This document shows, piece after piece, positions 57,084-64,000 of a stretch of DNA of 64,000 nucleotides. Under the pieces are notes generated by a model. The model saw nothing but the letters and a program-made list of their open reading frames with translations, did not search any database and was not told the origin of the DNA. Position 1 is the stretch's first letter. Every line of letters starts with the position of its first letter. The translations under genes were made by a program, and so were the position numbers. The stretch comes from Hyphomicrobiales bacterium (GTDB lineage: Bacteria; Pseudomonadota; Alphaproteobacteria; Rhizobiales; OSC116): the NCBI GenBank assembly GCA_013214705.1, contig JABSRZ010000006.1, positions 130,530 through 194,529 on the forward strand. The letters run 5' to 3'.

Positions 57084-57392
57084 CTGCTCCATTTGCTTCA
57101 ATCTTGGGCGTCATATGCGCGCTCACGAACTTTTTGTTCGCTTCACGCGCCTATTTCTACAATATTTTCGCAACTGAAGCACCGTTCTGCTCCATTTGCT
57201 TCAATCTTGGGCGTCATATGCGCGCTCACGAACTTTTTGTTCGCTTCACGCGCCTATTTCTACAATATTTTCGCAGCTGAAGCACCGTTCTGCTCCATTT
57301 GCTTCAATCTTGGGCGTCATAAGCGTGTTCACGAACATTCCGTTCGCTTCACCCACTTCTTCCTACAATATTTTTGCAACTGAAGCAGCGTT
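57084..57392. repeat. 103-bp tandem repeat, three copies (family D)
   Basis: Units start at 57084, 57187 and 57290 with CTGCTCCATTTGCTTCAATC. Units 1 and 2 differ by few bases; unit 3 has diverged (GCGTGTTCACGAACATTCCG). Each contains the inverted pair around TTTTT (CTCACGAAC and GTTCGCTTC) and an outer pair GCTTCA/TGAAGC. The period is not a multiple of three, so open frames through it are fortuitous. It fills the gap 57102-57431 between minus-strand genes. Confidence 0.9.
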
Positions 57393-57431
57393 ATGCTTCT
57401 TATGCTTTATTCGGTAACCCGGCCTGATTGC

Positions 57432-58676
57432 CTAATTGTCGATCGTGCTGATATCGGTTTTGAGGTCGTGCTTTACTTTGGCGCTTACTGGTACGAGTTG
57501 AAAGCCCTTGGCTTCTAAGGTCTTTACCCATTGTTTGATATGCTCTACCGTGGCTGGTAAATTGCTACCAATGGCAAATGCCATACCGGTCGAGGCGGCT
57601 ATTTTTTCAATTCGTTCTAGTGAGTTTTCAATATTGGCGATGGTTTTTTTGTCATCAATAATCACATCGACTTTGGCAAAACCAAGATTTATATTTTTGG
57701 ATAATTCACTAACTTTAGACCGGTGCAAAACCCCATTTTCGACATAATATAAGCCGCGCTTTTTCAATTCACTCAATATAGGGCTAATGGCCTTGGCCTT
57801 AGAGGTAAATTTCGCGCCCATAAAATTGGTAATGCCAATATATCCGGTAATGCGTGACATCACCCATTTAAAACGGCTCATATTTAAATCCGGGTCACCA
57901 TCGGCTAATAATGTCGAAGGCCCGGGGTCATTGTCCGGAAAATCAAATGGTTCCATCGGGGTTTGTAAGATAACTTCATGGCCGTTTTCGCGGGCGCGGT
58001 TTATCCAATCTTGTAGGCCTTCGCCATAAGGCGAAAACCCAAAAGTTATTTCGCCGGGCAGGGTGTCGATGGCTTTTTTGGTGGCTTGGTGGTGGATGCC
58101 TAGGCCGGTAATCATAATGGCAATGCGCGGGCGGCCATCAAATGCTGGCGTTGGGCGGGCATAAACTTCAGCCGGCTTTGCGCCCAATACACCAATTTTG
58201 GGCAATTTGCCATATTTGCTAAATTGCACAACATCTTCTAACGGCGCGCGTAGCAATTTGCCAGTGGTGGCAAAACTATCTGGCAGCGCATCGGCCATTT
58301 CATCCGATAGGTGAATGATTTTTGAATTGCCCGACGCTGTGATGCGCGGTAAATCGCTCGGCTCGGTTCTGGCATTAAGGGTTTGAAGGTCGATATTCGC
58401 ATCAGGGTCAAAGGTTTGAACAATTGTCGGGCTAACCCAATTTATGTTTAAAATGGCTTGGGGCTGCCCGCCCATATCGGTGCCAAATATAGCCGCCCAA
58501 ATCAGGTGAAAAATAATCAATAAGGAAAAAGAAATACAGGCCGTAACATAGGGCGTTAAATATTTTCTCAACGAAAATCTACGCAACCCATAATCGGCTT
58601 TCTTCATTTTCTGGTCCAAATCCACCGGCTTATTATTGGTGGTTTTAGAATTTTCGCTGTCAGCCGTTTCTGCCAT
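57432..58676 (-). CDS. divergent polysaccharide deacetylase family protein
   Basis: 414 residues. Cytoplasmic tail, one transmembrane helix (about 46-66, YVTACISFSLLIIFHLIWAA), low-complexity linker, then the deacetylase-2 domain from about 185: RPRIAIMITGLGIHHQATKK, GEITFGFSPYGEGLQDWINR, ILQTPMEPFDFPDNDPGPST, ITNFMGAKFTSK. Typically found beside ctpA and envC-like genes in alphaproteobacteria and thought to act in the envelope. Confidence 0.88.
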   Translation of the reverse strand: MAETADSENSKTTNNKPVDLDQKMKKADYGLRRFSLRKYLTPYVTACISFSLLIIFHLIWAAIFGTDMGGQPQAILNINWVSPTIVQTFDPDANIDLQTLNARTEPSDLPRITASGNSKIIHLSDEMADALPDSFATTGKLLRAPLEDVVQFSKYGKLPKIGVLGAKPAEVYARPTPAFDGRPRIAIMITGLGIHHQATKKAIDTLPGEITFGFSPYGEGLQDWINRARENGHEVILQTPMEPFDFPDNDPGPSTLLADGDPDLNMSRFKWVMSRITGYIGITNFMGAKFTSKAKAISPILSELKKRGLYYVENGVLHRSKVSELSKNINLGFAKVDVIIDDKKTIANIENSLERIEKIAASTGMAFAIGSNLPATVEHIKQWVKTLEAKGFQLVPVSAKVKHDLKTDISTIDN

Positions 58677-58769
58677 TAAATATACCTATGAATGTCCTGT
58701 TCATCGGCATAAAATAGCGTAAATATGGTGAACAAACCTTTACCAAAATGTAAATAATTGGTTTATTTT

Positions 58770-60242
58770 CTATTTTTGGTCAGCTTCATCTTGTGGCTCG
58801 GCATCTGGTTGGTCTTGCTTTTCTTGGTTTTCGGCCTTTTTGGCTTGAAGTTCATCCCATTCGGTTTCGACTTGGGCTTTAATATCATCTTCCAAAATCT
58901 GGTTTTCATCACCAATTTTCATTTCGCCGTTCAAAAATTTCAAAGCATAAATAAGTTGAATGTCATGGTCTTGGTTGCGTGGCACAAAGGCAGATGAGTT
59001 GGTATCTTCTGGTTCGTCGTCACTGTCTTTTTCATTGGCCAAATGGCCTTCTAATGTGGCTTCGCTTTGTTTCACTTCTGCCAATTGTTCAGATATACCA
59101 TCGGCGATAATCGGCATAACCACCCAATCGGGCAGTATGCCTTGGGCTTGAATCGAGCGGCCCGATGGGGTGTAATATCGGGCAGTGGTTATACGCAGGG
59201 CGCTGTTATCGTCGCCCAACGGAATAATGGTTTGCACGCTGCCTTTGCCAAAACTTCTAGTGCCGATTAATGTGGCGCGTTCATAATCTTGCAAAGCACC
59301 GGATACGATTTCAGATGAAGAGGCGGTCTCGCCATTTATCAACACCACCAAATTTTGGCCGTCAGTTTGGTCTTTAGTTTCGGCGCTAAATCTGAAGGTT
59401 TGGTTTTCATCGCGGCCACGGGTCGAAGTAATTTCGCCTTGTTTTAAAAACAAATCAGACACATAAACCGCTTGGTTCAACAAGCCGCCGCCATTGCCAC
59501 GTAAATCCAAAATAAAGCCTTTCAAATTTTCACCTTCGGCTTTGGTGATTTTATCAATGGCTTTTTTAAGGTTGGTTTCGGCCAATTCATTAAACGAAGA
59601 TAAAACCAAATAACCTACATTATCAATAACTTCACTGGTAACTGGGTTAAGTTTAATAATCTCGCGGTTGAGGTTAAATTTTAACAATTCAGTTTCGCCA
59701 TCGCGTTTTACCATTAGCTCAATGGGTGTGCCCACCTCGCCACGCATCAAATCGACAGCTTCATCTAAGGTTAGGCCCATAACCTCGGTGTCATCTATTT
59801 TGGTTATCAAGTCATCATCTTTTAACCCGGCTCTTTCAGCGGGTGTGTCTTCTAACACTTTTACAGCTTTCACTAAGCCATCGTTTAATTGCACGCGTAT
59901 GCCCAGCCCGCCAAATGAACCGCTGGTCTGCTCCATCAATTGCTTATAGCTTTCGGGGTCTAGATATTCAGAATGCGGGTCGAGTGAGGCCACAACCGCT
60001 GCAATGGCTTCATTCATAATTTTATCAATGTCAGGCTGGTCAACATAGGTTTTTTCTATAATGTCTAAAATATTGCCAAACCTTATCAGGTGGTCATAGC
60101 TATTTTTGGCTTTTTCGGCCTGGTCCTCGGCATAGTTTACCGGCTTATCTTCACTGCCTTCTGAAAAAACCGGAGCGATAAATATGCCCGAAAACAAACC
60201 TACAATGACAAGTAACGCGCCTAACGAAATTGATTTTTTCAT
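58770..60242 (-). CDS. ctpA: carboxyl-terminal processing protease CtpA (S41)
   Basis: 490 residues. Signal/anchor at 1-28, N-terminal helix region, PDZ domain (GSFGGLGIRVQLNDGLVKAV, then ERAGLKDDDLITKIDDTEVM), protease core with FILDLRGNGGGLLNQAVYVS, catalytic Ser in INGETASSSEIVSGALQDYE and catalytic Lys in TRSFGKGSVQTIIPLGD. Acidic, Gln-rich tail from about 440. Trims periplasmic proteins, including cell-wall hydrolases and lipoproteins. Confidence 0.95.
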   Translation of the reverse strand: MKKSISLGALLVIVGLFSGIFIAPVFSEGSEDKPVNYAEDQAEKAKNSYDHLIRFGNILDIIEKTYVDQPDIDKIMNEAIAAVVASLDPHSEYLDPESYKQLMEQTSGSFGGLGIRVQLNDGLVKAVKVLEDTPAERAGLKDDDLITKIDDTEVMGLTLDEAVDLMRGEVGTPIELMVKRDGETELLKFNLNREIIKLNPVTSEVIDNVGYLVLSSFNELAETNLKKAIDKITKAEGENLKGFILDLRGNGGGLLNQAVYVSDLFLKQGEITSTRGRDENQTFRFSAETKDQTDGQNLVVLINGETASSSEIVSGALQDYERATLIGTRSFGKGSVQTIIPLGDDNSALRITTARYYTPSGRSIQAQGILPDWVVMPIIADGISEQLAEVKQSEATLEGHLANEKDSDDEPEDTNSSAFVPRNQDHDIQLIYALKFLNGEMKIGDENQILEDDIKAQVETEWDELQAKKAENQEKQDQPDAEPQDEADQK

Positions 60243-60360
60243 ATTATACTCATGTTTTGGGTAAACTTGGCCCAGCTGCTAAAATTCACATGTATCTTTT
60301 TTAAATGAATTTGGGGTAAATTCCAACATCAAATTATACATGCGCCATAATTTGACCGTT

Positions 60361-61704
60361 TTAATTTTGGCTCAATTTGGTCTCCCACCATGGGCCAGAA
60401 TCAATCGGGTCATCTATTTTTCTAAATTCTACATATAAAATTGGTGTGCCATTGCCCGCACCGCTAACGGCATTTTGTGGCATAATGCCAATTGGGTCAC
60501 CAGTTTCGATAAATTGGTTGGCGGTCACGGCGATTTGCCCCAGGCCGGTGAGCAGAATTTTATAGGTTTGCCCAACATCAATAATTACCAAATTGCCATA
60601 ATCGCCAAAATTTCGCGCGTATAATATTGTGCCAGCGGCAGGCGAGGTAATTTGAGCAAACGCCCTTGTGGCAATGGTTATACCTTTTGTGGCGCGGCCT
60701 TGATTGTCATTTTGGCCAAATTTTCTCAGCAAATTGCCTTGTGCGGGGTAGGGCAATTTATTTTTTAATTTTGTGAACGCGGTCAATTTGTGGGCGGTGC
60801 GTAATGGTGGTTTTTTAAGTAGGGTTATGCTGGTTTGAATTTGTGCCACCTGCGCGGCGTCTTTTTCCTGCTGCGCCAAAGTTAGTGCCAAGCGTTTGGT
60901 TTCTAAATCGCGCAGTCGTTTGGTTTCTTTTTCGGCGGCTAGCCTGGCGCTTATGGCCAATTCAAGTTGTTTTTGTTTTTCTATGCGGTCAAATAAATCT
61001 CGAATATTTTTGGCCTTTTGGCCTAAAGATGCCATTTTTTGTTGTTCGGCGGCAATTTCATCCCGGGTTTTGGTCGAAAGCGCGGTTTTTTGGTCTAGCA
61101 ATTGGGCTATATAATTTCTTTGTTTTCGTAACTCTTTGGTATTGCTCAATAATTCATCTTGTTGCGCGGTTAACTCTTGCCTGATCTCGGTTAGGTTTTT
61201 CAAATTATGGGCAATAATATCGGTTTGGCCTTTAACTTCGGTGACAATTTTGCCCAAAATTATGGCGCTTCGCAAAGCGTTTGAAGCATCATCTGGTTTG
61301 GTCAGCAAAGCTGGTGGTGGGTTTTTTTCGAGTTTTAACAGTGCTGAAAGCAGGCGAGACAATATATTTTTTCGGTGGTTATACTGTTGTTTTAATTGGC
61401 TTTCTTCATCGCTCAATATGATAAGTTTTTTTTCGCCAGATGACAAATGGGCTTCGCTTTGTTGAATTTGTTTGGCGGCAATTTTTATCTGTTGGTTTAA
61501 TTCGGCACGTTCGGTGGCAATTTGCGCGGCGGTTTTTTTAAGTTGTTGTTGTTTTACTTTGCCGGTTTGGATGGCGGTTTCGAGGTTTTTTAAGTCAGTA
61601 TTATTGTCATTTTCGGCCGCAAAAGCCAAAAGAGGCGTCAAAATAAGCCCAGAAATGGCCAAAAAACGCGTAAAAATGCTCAATAAACTCATAAAAACGG
61701 CCAC
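60361..61704 (-). CDS. EnvC-like murein hydrolase activator
   Basis: 447 residues. Signal peptide (FLAISGLILTPLLAFAAE), long coiled coils (about 35-320, e.g. IATERAELNQQIKIAAKQIQ), then a C-terminal LytM/M23 domain (about 335-440: GNLLRKFGQNDNQGRATKGI, FGDYGNLVIIDVGQTYKILL). Zinc ligands of true M23 peptidases are not visible (KGITIAT and LTGLG where HxxxD and HxH are expected), so it is an activator of amidases rather than an enzyme. ATG at 61692 is an alternative start. Confidence 0.88.
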   Translation of the reverse strand: MAVFMSLLSIFTRFLAISGLILTPLLAFAAENDNNTDLKNLETAIQTGKVKQQQLKKTAAQIATERAELNQQIKIAAKQIQQSEAHLSSGEKKLIILSDEESQLKQQYNHRKNILSRLLSALLKLEKNPPPALLTKPDDASNALRSAIILGKIVTEVKGQTDIIAHNLKNLTEIRQELTAQQDELLSNTKELRKQRNYIAQLLDQKTALSTKTRDEIAAEQQKMASLGQKAKNIRDLFDRIEKQKQLELAISARLAAEKETKRLRDLETKRLALTLAQQEKDAAQVAQIQTSITLLKKPPLRTAHKLTAFTKLKNKLPYPAQGNLLRKFGQNDNQGRATKGITIATRAFAQITSPAAGTILYARNFGDYGNLVIIDVGQTYKILLTGLGQIAVTANQFIETGDPIGIMPQNAVSGAGNGTPILYVEFRKIDDPIDSGPWWETKLSQN

Positions 61705-61810
61705 AAATTGCTACTTTTTATCGATAAATCTAGCTAAAATTAGCTGATCTCGGTTAAAAATAGGATAATAATGTGGCGATTAAATGAAGTTATCATCACT
61801 GATCACAACT

Positions 61811-62293
61811 TCATTCTCGGTGATAGGGGTGGTTGCTCATAATTGTGATGGCACGGTAAATTTGCTCGAACAACAAGGCGCGGGCGATTTGGTGCGGCCA
61901 GGTCATTTTGCTTAAACTTAGTTTTAAATCGGCTTGGTTTAAAACCTGTTGCCCATGGCCATCTGGCCCGCCCAATAAAAACGCGATGCAGCTATGGCCA
62001 TCGTCGCGATAAGTGGCAATTTTTTGGGAGAAATCGACACTGGTAAATTGTTTGCCAAACTCATCTAACGCCACAATGATGGCGCCTTTAGGCACAGATT
62101 TTAGCAGTTTTTCGGCTTCGTTATTTTTACGCGTTTGAACTTGTTGGTGTCTATCTTCATCAAAATCTAGATGATTAAACTGGGTAAAACCAAGTTGCGC
62201 ACCCGCATTTTTAATGCGGGTTTCGAATTTATTGCACAGGTTTAATTCATCGCTTTTTTTTAACCGACCAATTGCGCCTATAAATATCTGCAT
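61811..62293 (-). CDS. rlmH: 23S rRNA pseudouridine1915 N3-methyltransferase RlmH
   Basis: 160 residues, SPOUT fold. QIFIGAIGRLKKSDELNLCN at the start, IAFLLGGPDGHGQQVL SAM loop and the conserved end LSKMTWPHQIARALLFEQIY with NHPYHRE. The start ATG overlaps the rsfS TAA by one base (TAATG), so it is coupled to rsfS. Confidence 0.95.
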   Translation of the reverse strand: MQIFIGAIGRLKKSDELNLCNKFETRIKNAGAQLGFTQFNHLDFDEDRHQQVQTRKNNEAEKLLKSVPKGAIIVALDEFGKQFTSVDFSQKIATYRDDGHSCIAFLLGGPDGHGQQVLNQADLKLSLSKMTWPHQIARALLFEQIYRAITIMSNHPYHRE

Positions 62294-62649
62294 TAAATTT
62301 CGGCAGTCCACATTTTTTCAAGGTCATAAAATTCGCGCACTTCGGGGCGGAATATATGCACGATGATGTCGCCGCAATCTAGCAACACCCAGTCGGCATG
62401 GGCCAGACCTTCGATGGACACATCATCATGGCCATTTTCTTTGAGGGTCTTGCTCAGATAATCGGCCAAAGCAGACACATGGCGGCCGGAACCGCCCGAT
62501 GCGATGATCATAAAGTCGGCTAAAGAAGTTTTGCCGATGAGGTTGATAGACACAATGTCTTCGGCTTTATTTTGATCTAAACTATCTATAATTAATTGAT
62601 TTAAGTCGTGTGATGATTGTACATCTGATTTTATCGAGGGGTTTGCCAC
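62293..62649 (-). CDS. rsfS: ribosomal silencing factor RsfS
   Basis: 118 residues. Binds L14 and blocks subunit joining in starvation. KAEDIVSINLIGKTSLADFM, IASGGSGRHVSALADYLSKT, ADWVLLDCGDIIVHIFRPEV and REFYDLEKMWT are all characteristic. In most relatives nadD lies between proA and rsfS; here only 142 bp separate them and carry no gene. Confidence 0.95.
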   Translation of the reverse strand: MANPSIKSDVQSSHDLNQLIIDSLDQNKAEDIVSINLIGKTSLADFMIIASGGSGRHVSALADYLSKTLKENGHDDVSIEGLAHADWVLLDCGDIIVHIFRPEVREFYDLEKMWTAEI

Positions 62650-62791
62650 TTGGCTTATATTCCTATTGTTGGCGCTATGCCGGCTGATTTATTTGCGCCA
62701 CCATATACCCCAAATTGTTTTATAGCAATGATGAAAATGCTGTCGGGCTGAAAACCTTGCTAATATTGTTTAGGCTTAACTTATGGGCGGG

Positions 62792-64000
62792 CTATGGGCG
62801 GGTTTGGCCGGTGCCGGAAACTACATATTTAAAGCTGGTTAATTGCTCAACACCCACTGGGCCGCGGGCGTGCATTTTGCCGGTGGCGATGCCAATTTCT
62901 GCGCCCATGCCAAATTCGCCGCCATCGGCATATTGGGTCGAGGCATTGTGCATGACAATGGCGCTATCGACCTCGTTAAAAAACCGAGCCACATGTTCAG
63001 ATGTTTCTGAAATGATGGCATCGGTATGGTGTGAGCCTTTGGTGTTAACGTGATCGATGGCTTCACCAACATTGGCGACAATTTTGATCGAGATGATTTT
63101 GTCTAAATATTCGGTTGTCCAATCGGCATCGGTCGCTGGCACGATGTTTTTTCCGACCGACTGCACATATTCGTCACCACGTATTTCGCAGCCGCCCGAT
63201 TGCAGCTTTTCGATGATTGGCAACAGATGGGTGTGTTTGATGTTCTCGTCAATAAGCAAAGTTTCGGCGCTGCCACAAATGCCCGTGCGGCGCAATTTGG
63301 CGTTAAAACATATATCTACTGCCATATCTAGTTTGGCCGATTGGTCGATGTAAATATGGCAAATGCCTTCAAGATGTGAGAACACGGGCACTCTTGCCTC
63401 GCTTTGTACTCGGGCCACCAAGCTTTTGCCACCGCGGGGCACAATGACATCGATAGTGCCGCCAAGGCCGGTGAGCATATGGCCAACGGCAGCGCGGTCG
63501 GTGGTATTAACCATTTGGATGGCACCTATCGGCAGTCCAGCGGCTTTGAGGCCGGTTTGCATGCAGTTTAAGATGGCGGTTGAAGAATTTATACTGTCTG
63601 AGCCGCCACGTAAAATGGTGGCATTGCCAGCTTTAAGGCAAAGTGCACCCGCATCGGCAGTTACATTGGGGCGGCTTTCGTAAATAACCCCGATGACGCC
63701 CAAGGGCACGCGCTTGCGTTTAATGTTCAGGCCATTTTGCTCAGGCGTCCATTCGGCCAATATTGTGCCAACCGGGTCGGCCAATTTTGCCACCGCTTCG
63801 AGGCTGGTGGCAATGGCTTCAATTCTATCTTCATCGAGCATTAACCGGTCGATAAAGGCTGCTGAAATGTTATTATTGTGGGCATTGGCCACATCTTTTT
63901 TGTTGGCCGCCAAAATGGTGGGCAGCTCGGCGCGGATGGCTTTGGCGGCGGCAATAAGCGCTTGGTTTTTAATGTCGGTGCTGGCGATTGATAAAGCTGC
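62792..64000 (-). CDS. proA: gamma-glutamyl phosphate reductase (partial)
   Basis: Proline synthesis: reduces glutamyl-5-phosphate to the semialdehyde with NADPH. 402 residues seen, with the N-terminal few beyond the window end. The frame stays open to base 64000 ([20 protein letters not shown]). Motifs: [40 protein letters not shown], catalytic Cys in [15 protein letters not shown] and [20 protein letters not shown] at the end. Confidence 0.95.
   Translation of the reverse strand, partial: AALSIASTDIKNQALIAAAKAIRAELPTILAANKKDVANAHNNNISAAFIDRLMLDEDRIEAIATSLEAVAKLADPVGTILAEWTPEQNGLNIKRKRVPLGVIGVIYESRPNVTADAGALCLKAGNATILRGGSDSINSSTAILNCMQTGLKAAGLPIGAIQMVNTTDRAAVGHMLTGLGGTIDVIVPRGGKSLVARVQSEARVPVFSHLEGICHIYIDQSAKLDMAVDICFNAKLRRTGICGSAETLLIDENIKHTHLLPIIEKLQSGGCEIRGDEYVQSVGKNIVPATDADWTTEYLDKIISIKIVANVGEAIDHVNTKGSHHTDAIISETSEHVARFFNEVDSAIVMHNASTQYADGGEFGMGAEIGIATGKMHARGPVGVEQLTSFKYVVSGTGQTRP

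Noticed and set aside
56955..57383. Plus-strand frame of about 140 residues across the 103-bp array
   Set aside because: The period is not a multiple of three, so each unit is read in a different frame, and it is antisense to rppH.

Overview
The window looks like a chromosomal segment of an alphaproteobacterium, most probably from or near the Rhizobiales (Hyphomicrobiales). The evidence is gene order: ffh-rpsP-rimM-trmD-rplS followed by leuC/leuD; leuB-asd; sdhCDAB; xerC and priA next to a separate F1 operon atpHAGDC; and proA-rsfS-rlmH-envC-like-ctpA-polysaccharide deacetylase-rppH. Base composition is moderate (visibly below the GC-rich terrestrial rhizobia). A TRAP transporter and a Na+/H+ antiporter fit a marine or aquatic lifestyle, which is an inference. 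Nearly everything is core metabolism; no tRNA, rRNA, CRISPR array, prophage or transposase gene was seen.

Layout. 1-905: 5'-truncated view of a Slam-like outer-membrane gene on the minus strand. 1190-6455: SRP54 and ribosomal/RNA-modification genes plus a DedA-like membrane protein. 6580-12539: leucine genes leuC, leuD and leuA, interrupted by an AT-rich HEPN-domain gene (8913-10517). 12656-14922: queuosine-precursor operon queCDEF behind a candidate preQ1-I riboswitch. 15105-16512: YtrA-type regulator, a 45-residue protein and a membrane protein. 16666-19089: leuB and asd. 19603-23947: tpm-like methyltransferase, DUF2892, pyridoxal kinase, bioB, CitE-like lyase, GNAT. 24601-28025: succinate dehydrogenase. 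28094-34555: small accessory enzymes, nudC, a thioredoxin/CcdA pair and an antiporter. 34577-40217: two-component system divergent from a TakP-like TRAP transporter. 40513-48130: hemH, EamA exporter, xerC, HxlR/SMP-30 pair, fructose-6-phosphate aldolase-like transaldolase, priA. 48744-55038: GFA protein, TauE-like transporter, F1-ATPase. 55235-64000: two HAD hydrolases, rppH and the cell-envelope/RNA cluster ending in proA.

The striking non-coding content is a set of repeats in intergenic gaps. Family P is a mosaic palindromic element of about 330-480 bp (arm, roughly 100-bp asymmetric centre, inverted arm) with complete or partial copies at nine places. Family B is a roughly 100-130 bp unit with four copies. 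There are also two separate tandem arrays (54 bp x3 and 103 bp x3). Several element ends fall on or next to stop codons. At 8715-10779 two inverted half-copies of family P bracket the HEPN gene, and one of them supplies that gene's last codons and stop. This composite arrangement, repeats carrying a probable phage-defence RNase, is the best candidate for an undescribed system here.

Genes that work together: leuA/B/C/D in leucine synthesis; queC/D/E/F in making preQ1; sdhCDAB and atpHAGDC in respiration; the histidine kinase/response regulator probably controlling the divergent TRAP operon; HxlR controlling the SMP-30 gene through a double operator; the secreted thioredoxin with CcdA; and the envC-like, ctpA and deacetylase genes in envelope maintenance.
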